Origin: CAJBLF01 sp041663325
GTDB lineage: Bacteria; Patescibacteriota; Gracilibacteria; Absconditabacterales; Absconditicoccaceae
DNA: 64,000 nucleotides
Assembly: GCA_041663325.1 (NCBI GenBank)
Contig: JBAZRN010000004.1
Coordinates: 1 to 64,000 of the forward strand
Direction: 5' to 3'
Below the pieces are notes generated by a model. It did not search any database. It was not told where the DNA came from and saw only the letters and a program-made list of their open reading frames with translations. Within the stretch, counting starts at the first letter, position 1; every line of letters begins with the position of its first letter. The position numbers and the translations under genes are program-made. This document shows, piece by piece, positions 1 to 10,376 of this stretch.

Positions 1-123
1 GAGCTACTCTTCACGGAAATCCATTCAAGATAATCAAACTACTGACAATTCTATTCTTGGAAATTCACTGACAATTCTATTTTGCGGTAACACTCTAGGT
101 GGCTATTACATAGTATGTGTGAT

Positions 124-152
124 AAAGGTGGAGCATTTTTCACCTTTTTTTA
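124..152 (+). terminator. Rho-independent terminator upstream of cysS
   Basis: The arms AAAGGTG and CACCTTT form a 7-bp stem around a 10-base loop and run into a T tract. It probably ends transcription of a gene lying left of the window. I see no supportable gene in bases 1-123, only two copies of CTGACAATTCTATT. Confidence 0.6.
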
Positions 153-219
153 TATTTCAATTGAAATGATGCTCGGCTTCCATACAATATTTATGACTTT
201 ATTTTTTTGTTTGCTGAGA

Positions 220-1725
220 ATGCAATTGAAAATTTATAACACGCTCACTCGCCAAAAAGAATTTTTCGTCCCTTTGATGGAAGATCCTAGCTATAAATGA
301 CCTAAAAAAGACTTTGTCGGATTTTATTCATGCGGACCTACCGTATATCGGACTCCTAGTATTGGCAATTATAGAGCCGCATTCACGGCTGATCTTATCA
401 GAAATACATTACAACTGCTTGGCTATAACGTAAAATCAGTGATGAATATTACCGATGTAGGACATTTAACTTCTGACGCAGATGAGGGAGAAGATAAACT
501 GGAAAAGTGATCCAAACGCGAATGAATTTCAGCATGGGAAGTTGCCAAAAAATATGAGCAGATGTTTAAACAGGGAATGAAAGCATTAAACATCGATGAA
601 TTCGACGAGATGCCGAGAGCTACAGATAATATTCCAGAACAGATAAATCTCGTAAAAGCTTTGGAAGAAAAAGGGTACACCTATACCGTGGCAGGTGATG
701 GAATATATATGGATACGAGCAAAGTAGAAAATTACGGAGAACTCATGTGACCCAATTATAAAAAACGTTTGGCTGATTTGAACGCTGGAGAAAGAGTAGA
801 TATGTGAGGTAAAAAACATCCTACAGATTTTGCTCTGCGAAAATTTTCTCCCGAAAACGAACGCAGACAAATGGAGCGAGACTCGCCTCGAGGAAAATGA
901 TTTCCAGGTTGGCATATCGAATGCAGCGCAATGTCCAGTAAATATCTTTGAAAACAATTTGATATCCATCATGGAGGAGCGGACCATATCACGATTCATC
1001 ATCCTAACGAGATAGCGCAATCTGAATGCGGATTCGACGTTCATCCGCGAGTGAAATATCGGGTGCATAATGAGTTCCTTCAGGTCGACGGCGGAAAGAT
1101 GAGCAAGTCATTATGAAATGTATATACCCTGAAAGATATAGAAGCAAAAGGATATTCTCCTCTTGATCTGAGATATTTTTACTTCATGGCTCAGTATGGA
1201 AGCTTCCAGAATTTTACCTGGGATCAGTTGGAAGCTGCCAAAAATGCTAGAAAAGCTTTAATTAAAAAAATACAGAAACTTTTTGATACTCATAGTAAAG
1301 TAATTGTTGATAGTGATATGTTGACACCATATGAAACATTCAAAGACCAAATCAGTTCCAAATATGTCGGAGATGCTCTAGAAGATGTGATAGCGGCGTT
1401 GATGGATGATCTTAATACGCCTCAGCTTATCGCATTACTCAACCAATCACTTAATGCGCTAAATAAAGTAGAGGAGGTAGATAGGAAAGAATTGTTTATT
1501 GCATTATATTGGTTAGAAAAAAAATTACTTAAGATCTGACTCTTTGATCGAATCGATCAGGAGACAAAGGAGATAAAAATCCCAAGCAACATTATTCACC
1601 TCGCAGACCAGAGGATCCAAGCTAAGAAAGACAAAAACTTCACTCTTGCTGATGAACTTAGAAATAAAATTACTGAGTTATGATTCCAAGTAAAAGATAC
1701 AAAAGATGGATACGAATTGCTGTAG
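220..1725 (+). CDS. cysS: Cysteinyl-tRNA synthetase
   Basis: Charges tRNA-Cys with cysteine in the cytoplasm. The 501-aa reading frame has the class I features in order: CGPTVY near residue 40, an SIGN version of HIGH (residues 47-50), the zinc and cysteine site with HIECSAM, HGGADH, and KMSKSLGN near residue 293. The frame is open only if TGA is read; each TGA falls on an expected Gly such as MSKSLGN. CGA codons 207, 220, 224 and 277 and CGG codons 44 and 281 sit where the family has Trp or an aromatic, for example MEWDSPWGKG and KYWVHNEF. The ATG at 220 gives the usual N-terminus MQLKIYNTL. The stop runs straight into a dispersed repeat. Confidence 0.97.
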
Positions 1726-1761
1726 GCAATCTTAATAAGCGAAGCTCTTAATTCTTAATTT
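1724..1761. repeat. Dispersed repeat, TTAATAAGCGAAGCTCTTAA type
   Basis: The sequence CTTAATAAGCGAAGCTCTTA followed by ATTCTTAATT begins at the cysS stop. Closely matching copies occur at 44336-44394 and 44926-44980. This copy lacks the GGCGAT palindrome present in the other two. Confidence 0.7.
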
Positions 1762-1811
1762 AATAATGTGGTTTCATTGTATTAATGTTTTTATTTATTA
1801 ATTATCATATC

Positions 1812-2195
1812 ATGAAGACAAAAAATGTATTAACTGTTTCAGTTGTCGCTTGTTCCCTTTTGTTGTTAACTGGATGCGGAGGGACAAAAAAGGCTGATGT
1901 TTCTACGGGTGCAGTGACAACGATAAATGAAAATGTTCAAACGACGGGTGTCGCGAACACTAAACCTGCCACCAAAGATCAATGTATAGAACTGATGGCT
2001 TATGCATTCAAATTTGCTCAACTTCAAGCGCAGGGAGATACGACCGCCATCACTACATGGGCGCAAAAAGCAAACGACCTCGAAGTGAAATATCGTGCTG
2101 CCGGACTAGAATATGAACAAGCATGCAACAAACTTCTTTCTGCTGATATAAATTTCATGCAAGTAGTCCAAAAACGTGTAGCAGAATTAAAGTAA
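1812..2195 (+). CDS. Putative lipoprotein, paralogue A
   Basis: A 127-aa exported protein. The N-terminus MKTKNVLTVSVVACSLLLL is a signal peptide ending in the lipobox LTGC, so the mature protein should be lipid-anchored on the outer face of the membrane. A Thr/Val-rich linker follows, then a helical domain with two conserved Cys (QCIELMAYAF and EQACNKLL). The ATG at 1812 is preferred to an in-frame ATG at 1785 because it begins the signal peptide. The C-terminal domain matches the next gene (2263-2634) closely, so the two are tandem duplicates. No UGA-Gly is used. Function unknown. Confidence 0.85.
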   Translation: MKTKNVLTVSVVACSLLLLTGCGGTKKADVSTGAVTTINENVQTTGVANTKPATKDQCIELMAYAFKFAQLQAQGDTTAITTWAQKANDLEVKYRAAGLEYEQACNKLLSADINFMQVVQKRVAELK

Positions 2196-2262
2196 GCTAT
2201 TGACCGTCAAATTACAGTCAGTGTAATTACTTTAAAGTTTTTATCTATTAATCACCATAATC

Positions 2263-2634
2263 ATGCACACCAAAAAAGTATTGATGATTTCGTTTACTGC
2301 ATTTTCTTTGTTGTTAGCTGGATGTGGAAGTAAGACCGTAACTATTCCTTCAGACACCGGGACAAATGATGAGACCACTCAGGTATCAACTACCACAAAC
2401 ACAGCCACAGCCACTAGAGAACAATGTGTGGAAATGATGTCATATGCGCTTAAAGGTGCTGAGTATTTAGGGACAAAAAATATGGCTGCGTTTTATGTGC
2501 GGGCAGAAAAATTAGCAAATTTAGAAAAAAAATACAATGTTAGTGAAGAAGAATATGATAAAACATGCAACGGATTTTTGGAAGACATAACTTTTATGGA
2601 CCAAATAGAAAAACGTATGGTGGACTTAAAATAG
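2263..2634 (+). CDS. Putative lipoprotein, paralogue B
   Basis: A 123-aa exported lipoprotein with signal peptide MHTKKVLMISFTAFSLLLAG and lipobox LAGC. After a Thr-rich linker it has the same helical domain as its upstream neighbour: REQCVEMMSYALK, DKTCNGFLEDI and a final IEKRMVDLK. The two shared Cys could form a disulphide. The 67-bp gap and same strand suggest co-transcription. All Gly codons are GGN. Function unknown. Confidence 0.85.
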   Translation: MHTKKVLMISFTAFSLLLAGCGSKTVTIPSDTGTNDETTQVSTTTNTATATREQCVEMMSYALKGAEYLGTKNMAAFYVRAEKLANLEKKYNVSEEEYDKTCNGFLEDITFMDQIEKRMVDLK

Positions 2635-2662
2635 AAGTGTTTACTCTTAAATAGTTTAGTCA

Positions 2663-3343
2663 ATGAGAATTTTGAATACCATCCACGAAGATTATCACAT
2701 GCATAGTCTCAATTATTCTGATGGGATGAATACGCTCGATGAAATTGTTCAGTATGCGGGTAAAATATGATTGAAAAAAATAACTATCACCGATCATAGT
2801 CAATTCGAACAAAATGCGTGTGGTTCTGCAATGAGAAATCGAAGATTACATATAAATAGATGGAAAAATATTCACAATGATGTGGAAGTGAATTTTGGGG
2901 TAGAATGAGATCTTATTGATGAAGAGGGAAATTGCTCTTTTGATATACAGGGACATGAATGAACGTTTTGTATTTTGTCATGTCATGCAGAAAGTTTTAA
3001 CGGAGATCTTAAAAATATTACACAGGCCTATATCAACGCTATCCATAAGCATCACGATAAAATAAAATTTATGGGACATATATGCAATCTTATGACTTCA
3101 AAATATTTAGACATAGAAGCCATAGCAAAGGTGCTCAATCAATATCTGATCCCTATAGAGATAAACTGTTATTATTTGCACATAGGAAAAACTAATTTGG
3201 AAAAATTAGATAAACTATTGTCGCTTATAGAAGGATGAGTGTATGTAAACAGCGATATGCATACCTTAAATGATTTTAGTTTCAGACAAGAGTGATTCGA
3301 TTATATCGATCGTTATCTCAAACAAAAAAAACATACATCCTAG
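2663..3343 (+). CDS. PHP-domain metal-dependent phosphoesterase
   Basis: A 226-aa protein with PHP-superfamily metal ligands in order: HEDYHMHSLNYSDG at the N-terminus, ITDHSQ near residue 52, SCHAES near residue 105, MGHICN near residue 135, and VNSDMHTLND at the C-terminus. Size and motifs resemble histidinol-phosphatase-like or polymerase-associated PHP hydrolases. The substrate cannot be told and no histidine-pathway genes are nearby. Four or more in-frame TGA codons fall at Gly positions. Confidence 0.85.
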
Positions 3344-3365
3344 TTTTTATGTAGATAATTTTCTC

Positions 3366-4031
3366 ATGATCCTCTATTACATTATTGTGACTATTATAAG
3401 TTTTGCTATTGTGTGAACTTCATATTTTTCTCCAAACGCCCTTTCTTTTCTGTGATCTGAAGCAGGGAAATGGTTTGCAGATACAGGGATGATCCTTTTG
3501 CGGATAGTCCTTTTCGTTAAACCCATATATGTGATTTTAGCAAAATACACAGAACAAAAAATCGTTACTTTCTCCTGACTCTGGAAATATCTTAAAACGA
3601 TCAAACGAAAGCCATTGAGATGATTGCGATATATGCTGTTGAATATAGTTTATTTTATAGCTGCGCTTGGTATGAAGTGGAGAAGAGTACTGGGAGTCAC
3701 CACCTTCTTGCTGCTTTTCACTCATGCGTGAATCAATGTCGGTCATTGGCTGCACAATAGTTTTACACTTTCTGCTCAGCTTAATGTGTTTTGGATCTTG
3801 GCGGGATATATTTCATTAGCGGCATTGCTTATAGGATACCTTACTTCAAATAATTTTTCACTCAGACTCTTCAAAAGACATCGGAAAACCATTCAGGGTC
3901 TAGCGTATGTTGCATTGACATTTGGCATACTTCACCTCGCGTTTCTCAATCTCTGAGAATATATGGGCTATGTTGTCCTCTTGATAATTTATATTTTATT
4001 CAAACTTATAGAAAAGAAAAAGATATTTTAA
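3366..4031 (+). CDS. Ferric-reductase-like / MsrQ-type membrane protein
   Basis: A 221-aa protein with about six hydrophobic helices. The region KWRRVLGVTTFLLLFTHAG, followed later by RHRKTIQGLAYV, TFGILHLAF and a Lys-rich tail, matches the ferric reductase transmembrane domain of YedZ/MsrQ proteins, whose His residues bind haem. MsrQ is the haem membrane partner of the methionine sulfoxide reductase MsrP; no msrP is in the window. The frame needs TGA=Gly at several places and CGA=Trp in GLWYMLL. It starts 22 bp after the PHP gene. Confidence 0.75.
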
Positions 4032-4093
4032 TTTGTCTTCTTTCTTTAATAAAAAAAATTAATAAAAAAAAATTTAATCATTGAAGATGATTT

Positions 4094-5335
4094 ATGAAAA
4101 ACCGAAAAGCTTTTCTCAAGTGAATATCTAGAAATGTCCTTATTCTTGGTTTGGTGAGTTTGCTTACTGACTTAAGTTCACAGATGGTATTCCCGTTGAT
4201 ACCATTATTTCTTACAAGCTTGGGAGCGGGAGCTACGATCATAGGAGTCGTGGAGGGAGCGGCGGATACAACGGCTGCGTTGTTGAAAGTGTTTTCGTGA
4301 TATTTTTCAGATAAATTTAAGAAAAGAAAGATATTTGTTTTTATTGGCTATAGTTTTTCCACTATCACTAAACCATTATTCGCTATCGCCAAAACATGGC
4401 CGATGGTATTGGTTTTCAGGGTCATTGAAAGAATAGGGAAAGGACTCAGAGATGCACCGAGAGACGCTTTAGTCGCAGACTCTACAGCCCCAGAATTTAT
4501 GGGGAAATCATACGGTATCCAGAGAGCGATGGATGGAACAGGATCGGTGGTAGGAGCGATTTTAGCATTGCTATTGTTTCCCTATTTGTGATATCAAAAT
4601 TTATTCCTCTTTGCTTTTGTGCCAGGTGTGATTGCTGTTTTTGCGATACTCTTTGTCAAAGAAGCAAAAAATATGAAACACGAAAATCACCGAGATCATT
4701 ATCACATGCAGCCAAAAATTCAGCTTCCATCATTAGGCGCAGCAATTAAATTCATGCCAAACAATCTCAAACGCTTTATCCTGATTTCAGCGCTTTTTGG
4801 CTTAGTAAATTTTGGCTATGCATTCCTATTGCTTAAAGCAAAAAGCGTAGGAGCGACAGATACGAAAGCGATTTTGTATTATGTGTTATTTTATGGCATA
4901 TATACCATTGTTTCTGCACCAGTAGGAATTCTTTCTGATCGCATCTGAAGGAAAACGATGCTCTGGATAGCATATAGTTTATTCTTGATAGTGACCTTGT
5001 GATTGGCTTTGGTTACTCAACTCTGACGAGTGATTTTCTTCTTTATAGTATTCGGTTTAGTATTCGCTATCGTAGATGGAACCGAAAGAGCTTTAGTAGT
5101 TGATTTAGCTGGAGAAAATAAATGAACAGCGTTGGGTGTTTTCCATACGGCGATTTGAATTGTTTCATTGCCTGGCTGATATATTCTTGGAATGCTGCGG
5201 GACAAGATTTCTCCGCAGGCTACTTTTCTTTTTGCGTTCGTTATCGGCGTTCTAATTATGTTTTTGTTTATGTTTGTGAATACAAAAAAACAAGTCGCGA
5301 AGCATTCGTTAATTAGTTCTTTTTCTGATAAATAA
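4094..5335 (+). CDS. MFS transporter
   Basis: A 413-aa major facilitator with about 12 membrane segments. The loop motif ERIGKGLRDAPRDALVADS (residues about 114-132) and GILSDRIGRK in the second half are typical of drug/proton antiporter-like MFS proteins. A His-rich central loop (HENHRDHYHM) might bind metal. CGG at 5198-5200 lies in GMLWDKISPQ, where relatives usually have Trp. The gene ends 23 bp inside the 3' end of the convergent metG. Substrate unknown. Confidence 0.9.
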
Positions 5336-6878
5336 TTTCTGGGTTCAAATTCACAGGAAATTCTTCCATATCAAAGACGATTTTAAAGTTATTATCTGCG
5401 TTGTTTACCGTAGAATCTATTGCGCTGAATTCTTCGTTACCGAATATAGCTTGGATTTTTTTAAATCCATTGACCAAGAGAGGCGCTGAAAAGAGCGCTA
5501 TATTTTTGACGATATAAAGCAGAAATTGTAAATCAGCGAGTGCTTCAGCTTTAGTATTTTCATTTTTATATGTGATCCATGGTTCCGCTGTGGTGATATA
5601 TTCATTTGCTCTTTGGACTAGTTGATACCAGTCATCAAGATATCATTTGATATCTGCTTTTTTGAGATATTGCTCTTCTATCTTTGCGCCATCCCAGCCA
5701 TCTTTGAAATATTGAACGAGTTTGCTTCCCGTATTTTCTTGGAAAATTTCTCGTTTTTGTTTATTAAACTTCCCGCTTGTGATGCCATATTTTTTACATA
5801 AACTGGTGACTCTGTTTACTAAATTTCCTCGTCATCCTATCAACATGCTTTCATATAAGTTTCCTAATCTTTCTACTGAGAAGTCTCAATCAGCGCCGAT
5901 AGGCACATCATAGAGCAAATTAAAAATTAAAGCATCTCTATCATAATCATCTACCATGTGCACGGGATCAATGACATTACCAAGCGATTTACTCATTTTC
6001 TGACCATCAACGGTAAAAAATCCCGTAACGAATTCCGTATTTGGCAGCCTATAATCTACACTCATGAGCATTGCTGGCCAAAAAATCGCATGAAATCTAG
6101 CAATATCTTTTCCAAGAATATGAACAATCTGAGTATTTGTATCTCGAAATCAGGTTTCCCTAGAAACGGTAACGTAATTAAACAACGCGTCATATCGTAC
6201 ATAACTCACTTGTTGGGGATCGAAAGGGAGCGGTATGCCAAATTTATTCGTTTCTCTGGAGACAGAAAAATCTTCCAGACCTCAGTTCACGAATGATTTC
6301 ATTTCATTGAATCTATATTCAGGAAGCACAAATTCTGGATTTTTTTTGTAGAAGTCTTCTATTTTTTTTTGATAGTTTTTGAGTTTGAAAAATCGGTTTT
6401 TTTCCGTAATCAAATCAGGTTTTGTGAGGTGATCAGGACAGACCATTTCTCCGTCTTTGAGGATCAGATCCTTTTCTGTTTTAAATCCTTCACATCCGAC
6501 ACAATAATATCCTTTATATTCACCCTCATAGATATCTCACTTGTCATAAGACTTTTGAAGCATCTCTTGAACAAGTGCTTTATGATTATCTTGGGTAGTT
6601 CTGATAAAATCCGTATAGGAAATCTGAAGATGTTGCCAAACACCTTCTCGTTTTTTTCACATTTCATCGAGATATTGCATGATATCTTTACCTTCAGCTT
6701 CAGCCTGTTGGACGATCTTTTGGCTATTTTCGTCATTGCCGGTGGAAAATTTCACCTCGTATCCGAGCAATCTTTTGTATCTAGCGTAAAAATCTGCAAT
6801 GAACGAACTATATGCGTGTCCGATATGGGGATAGCCGTTAGGATAATAGATCGGCGTAGTGATTAGAAATTTTTTCAT
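5313..6878 (-). CDS. metG: Methionyl-tRNA synthetase
   Basis: A 521-aa class I synthetase that charges tRNA-Met. Motifs: YPHIGHAYS near residue 16 (HIGH), the zinc knuckle YYCVGCEGF with VCPDH (C-x2-C and C-x2-H), SYVWYDALFNY near residue 228 and QKMSKSLGN near residue 287. The universally conserved Trp of YVW is CGA at 6195-6197, strong proof that CGA is Trp here. Gly in DKGDIYEGEY and other sites is TGA. There is no C-terminal EMAP/Trbp111 tRNA-binding domain. The 3' end overlaps the MFS gene convergently. Confidence 0.97.
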
Positions 6879-7190
6879 CTGTCTTTCAATACGAATAAAA
6901 ACTGATTCAAGGATAGCGATTTATCTCTGTTTTTTCAAGCAAAAAGTTTCCTTGTCACAGATGCATTACTTATGCGTATTATATTACGCTAATATCATGA
7001 TTTTAACCCCCTTTAGTACAATGAATAATTTCAAGTTTAACCACACATCAGTCCTTACTACCGCAACACCAGTGATCGGGTGGATGTTTTGTGATTGCAC
7101 AAGAAATTATTTATGGGCTGGAGAGAGGTTTTGTTTAAATATTAACCGCACAATGATAATGTAAATTAGATAAGAGCTGATTTATGTTTG
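6879..7190 (+). other. Intergenic region, possible leader RNA
   Basis: I see no protein gene between the divergent metG and MFS genes. The stretch GAGAGGTTT at 7123-7131 can pair perfectly with AAACCTCTC at 7191-7199, the left arm of the following terminator. This is the layout of a terminator/antiterminator leader. No T-box or known riboswitch consensus was recognised. Confidence 0.3.
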
Positions 7191-7223
7191 AAACCTCTCC
7201 GACAGCTTGCTGGAGGGGTTTTT
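7191..7223 (+). terminator. Terminator ahead of the second MFS gene
   Basis: ACCTCTCC and GGAGGGGT pair around GACAGCTTGCT and are followed by a T run. It ends only about 40 bp before the MFS start at 7264, so it may attenuate that gene. Confidence 0.6.
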
Positions 7224-7263
7224 ATTATATGAGTTGGCTAAATTTAATTTATAAATTATCAAG

Positions 7264-8445
7264 ATGCAGGCAGAAAGTGTTAAAAAAAATATACGCAGAT
7301 ATTACGTTATCAGTTTTTTATCGTGATTGATGTTTTCTATACCTATTATGGTGTTGTTCCGGAGAGACAATGGATTGAATATGTTTCAGATTACTTTTTT
7401 ACAATCATTATTCGCGATAGCAGTCGTTGCATTAGAAGTTCCTACCTGATATGTGGCCGATATCCTCGGAAGAAAAAAATCCATCATCATGTCTTTGTTC
7501 TTCTATTTGTTAGGATACATAGTATACTGATTTTGATCTAGCTTCTGATGATTCTTAGCAGCCGAGATATTGCTAGCATTTGCTGTATCATTCTTATCGT
7601 GAGCAGAGGAGGCTCTCGTCTATGATTCACTCAAACAAATTGGTGAAGAGAGAAGATATAAAAAAATTATAGGAAATGTCGCAGCATTATGAATGCTGGC
7701 AGTAGCCATATCCAGTATAGTATGATCTCTATTGGTCAATATAGGATATAGATCTTTGATATGGCTTAGCGCACCTTTCTTGTTTATAGCATTTGTTTTG
7801 TCGTTTTGGCTAAAAGAAGCGGAGAAGTTTAAAGTTGTAGTAGAGAAAAATTATTTAGCAGACATACGAAAAGGAATCAAATTTGTATTTCAAAATAATC
7901 CTAAGCTCAAACGGCTGATATTCTACTTCGGAATTATTAGTGGTATAAACTCAGCAGCATTGTGGTTTTACCAGCCTTACTTCCAGATAGTTAGTCTCAA
8001 TATCTTGTACTTCGGTATAATATTTGCATCATTTCAGGTCTTTACTGCGTTAGTTTCCAAAGTTTCTCACAATGTAGAAAATTTATTATGAAGGAAATTT
8101 TCACTGATCGCAATAGCTGTTTTGGTCGTAGTGAGTTACTTCTTGATGGGCAATATTATATTCGCCTTCTCGTTTGGATTCGCCTACCTCCAACAATTTG
8201 CAAGATGATTCAATAAGGTGTTGGCTTCAGATTATATCAACCAGGAGGTTTGATCATCATACAGAGCAACGATATTGTCTATCAATAGTTTGTTTAGTAG
8301 ATTGATCTACGCTTCGCTTATCCCATTACTTGGCAGCATAGCTGACATGAAAGGTATTCTTTATTCGTTGAATGTATCGTGAGTACTGGCGTTTGTCGCA
8401 TGATGATTGATATTACGAGTCTTACACAAGAAAAAAGTAATATAA
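7264..8445 (+). CDS. MFS transporter
   Basis: A 393-aa protein with about 12 membrane helices. The motif GYVADILGRKKS (residues about 65-76) is the MFS loop 2-3 signature, and ALVYDSLKQIG fits the related MFS subgroup in which the fourth helix has D-S-L. UGA is used heavily for Gly, including TGATGA in SSFGGFL. CGG at 7360-7362 gives VLFWRDNGLN, where relatives have an aromatic. Substrate unknown; unrelated in detail to the MFS gene at 4094. Confidence 0.88.
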
Positions 8446-8448
8446 AAA

Positions 8449-8487
8449 AGCCCCCGCAGTGATAACTTGTTGGCGGGGCTTTTTTTG
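8449..8487. terminator. Bidirectional terminator
   Basis: A GC-rich stem, AGCCCCCGC with GCGGGGCT, has A runs on the left and T runs on the right. It can end both the MFS gene on the plus strand and the methyltransferase on the minus strand. Confidence 0.85.
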
Positions 8488-8493
8488 GGGCTA

Positions 8494-9114
8494 TTACGCT
8501 TTTTTACACACAAGTATATGACCTATGATAGTTCCTTCCTCGCGAATAGGCACGACATGAAGATCAAAGAAATTTTTGGTAAGAAGTTTTTCCAAATCCT
8601 GTATCCTATGATTGAAAAATTTTATTCTAAACTGATCCTTATCTTTTTTCCAGATGAATTCACGCCTTTGGATGAAATGACCGATAATAAATACTCATCA
8701 CGATTTTAATATTCTATACACTTCGCCAAATAAACTATCCACATCTTCGATGTGCTCAAGGACAAAAAAGCTGGTTGCAAGATCGAACGATGCATCATCG
8801 AAGGGAAGGGTATCTTCTAAATTACAGACTATTTTTTCTACATTTTTTCCTGAATGTCTTTTTAGTAATTTTTCAGCGATATCGCAGGCGACGTATCTTT
8901 CTGGCTTCAGTGGTGCAAGAAATTTATGTAGTCTTCCATCACCAGCACCGAGATCTATGATATGCAAATTTTCTTTCCCTCTTGGCAGAAATTTAACAAA
9001 AACACCTTTTTCAAAACTATCAAGGTGCTTGTGGTATGCTTGGTATTGTTCAGCTATCGTGTTGTATCCTGTCTTTGGATCATGGATCAGGATATGCTTT
9101 TGATTGTAGGACAA
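8494..9114 (-). CDS. Class I SAM-dependent methyltransferase
   Basis: A 206-aa protein with the SAM-binding fold: motif I IIDLGAGDGRLHKF near residue 52, acidic CDIAEKLL, then PFDDASFDLATSFFVLEHI (motif II/III region). The UbiE/Methyltransf_11 family resembles it most; the substrate is unknown. Two consecutive TGA codons after RILKS read as Gly-Gly and carry the protein on to HILVCKKA and a TAA, so the standard-code frame misses about 68 residues. Confidence 0.88.
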
Positions 9115-9288
9115 ACTGAATGACTAAGAAATTAAAATGTAATTTACTCGCTACGCTCGTGTAATTTGCTTCACATAATTTGTTCTCTTTCAGCTCACGT
9201 AATTGTTTATGTGTTATTTATTGCCAATTACAATGGATTATGCCCGGATGATAAATTACATCCGCGTTAGCGGATACATTACATTAGT
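9115..9288. repeat. Intergenic palindromic repeat cluster
   Basis: No gene. It contains short inverted pieces such as TACTCGCTACGCTCGTGTAA and ATCCGCGTTAGCGGAT. Similar TTACATC(C/T)GC...GCGGAT pieces recur at 10960-11129. The function is unknown; they look like dispersed repeats. Confidence 0.5.
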
Positions 9289-9681
9289 TTAAAAGAAAGT
9301 CTTATTCGTTTCTTCCTTCACCTTATCCAAGAATGGCTGCATCTTTTCTTCTATATCTGGATTTGGAGTATGGAGATATTTACTGAGCTCAGTAGTTTTT
9401 TCAGCAGCTTTTTTCAAATGCACGTAGTATTTACTCAATTCAGTTACCACATCAGAGAGATCATCATTTTTTTCCAACAATTCCATCGTTTTCTGTTTCA
9501 AGAGAGCGTTTTGCTGGACGTAGTCATCAAGTTCTCCGCTGAGATATTGGATTTCTTTAGCCGCATCTTTGAGATTGGATCTGAGTTGATTGACGGTGTC
9601 TTTGTGCTGATATCTGAGATAGAAGATGAAGTATCCTATAAGTCCTCAGGCAATTGCAGCTAGAACGATATATCAGGTCAT
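9289..9681 (-). CDS. Membrane-anchored coiled-coil protein
   Basis: A 130-aa protein. The N-terminus MTGYIVLAAIAGGLIGYFIF is a single membrane helix whose Gly residues are TGA codons. The rest is a charged, heptad-like helix (residues about 25-100) and a short Pro-containing tail. This architecture resembles small YtxH/LapA-like or SMC-like anchored coiled coils. No enzymatic motif is visible. Function unknown. Confidence 0.75.
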
Positions 9682-9798
9682 TCTTTAGAATTTAGAATTT
9701 AAAATTTAGAATTTAAAACTAATAGCATATATAGTAGTTTAGTCCGAAAAATCAAACATAAATAAAAAATACAATATATCTTTTTATTGCTCTATATG

Positions 9799-9833
9799 AA
9801 AAAAAACTCCGTCTTGCGACGAAGTCTTTTTAT
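9799..9833 (-). terminator. Terminator of the HU gene
   Basis: On the minus strand ACTTCGTC-GCAA-GACGGAGT forms a perfect-length stem with a GNRA tetraloop, followed by T7. It lies 17 bp after the HU stop codon. Confidence 0.85.
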
Positions 9834-9849
9834 AATGGTGAATAAGAAA

Positions 9850-10131
9850 TTAAGATTTCTTAACAGCACCTTTAAATTCAGAACCAGCTTTGAAAGTAAC
9901 AACTTTCATTGCAGGGATCTTGATTTTTTGACTTGGGTTTTGTGGGTTTACACCTTCTCTAGCTTTTCTCTTTGAAGCTCTGAAAGTTCCGAATCCTTGG
10001 ATTCTTACTTCTCCAGATTTCTTAACTCCACCGATAACAGTTTCGATGAATGAGTTTACTAATTCAGATGCTAATTTCTTAGAAACACCTAATTGTTCTG
10101 CTAGGCTAGCAATAAGAGCTGTCTTTGTCAT
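9850..10131 (-). CDS. hup: HU-family DNA-binding protein
   Basis: A 93-aa nucleoid protein that bends and compacts DNA as a dimer. MTKTALIASLAEQLGVSKK starts the helical dimer domain. The signature GFGTFRASKRKAREGVNPQN and IKIPAMKVVTFKAGSEFK form the beta arms that hold DNA. None of its roughly ten Gly codons is UGA, unlike most neighbours, as expected if very highly expressed genes avoid the reassigned codon. It has its own terminator. Confidence 0.97.
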   Translation of the reverse strand: MTKTALIASLAEQLGVSKKLASELVNSFIETVIGGVKKSGEVRIQGFGTFRASKRKAREGVNPQNPSQKIKIPAMKVVTFKAGSEFKGAVKKS

Positions 10132-10376
10132 TTGTACAAATAATTACTAAATAAAAAGTACTGTGTACATCAATGATATTAGCATACAGTGACTGTATTT
10201 CAAGAGATTTTTAAGGGAAAATATCATAGAATGCGCTAAATGTATTTGCTAGGTATGAACTATGTTTTCTTATATATTCGTGGTGACCTCTGACTATTTA
10301 GTGTTGACATTTTTGTAAATATGTACAGTAAAAAACTCATTATATTCACAAAGACCCCACAACATGCGAGGCTAGT

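Noticed and set aside
2..430. Frame 2 open reading from the window edge when TGA is read as Gly
   Set aside because: It runs through a terminator and overlaps cysS in another frame; no recognisable protein is encoded. Reading TGA as sense produces many such long spurious frames.
220..1725. cysS as a pseudogene with many frameshifts or stops
   Set aside because: All apparent stops are in-frame TGA at glycine positions; with UGA=Gly the 501-aa protein is complete with all motifs.
6369..6866. Long plus-strand frame opposite metG
   Set aside because: It is the antisense shadow of the conserved metG coding sequence and has no motif of its own.
6879..7190. T-box or tmRNA in the metG-MFS spacer
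   Set aside because: No T-box AGGGTGGNACCGCG or tmRNA end motif was found; only the complementary arms of a possible attenuator.
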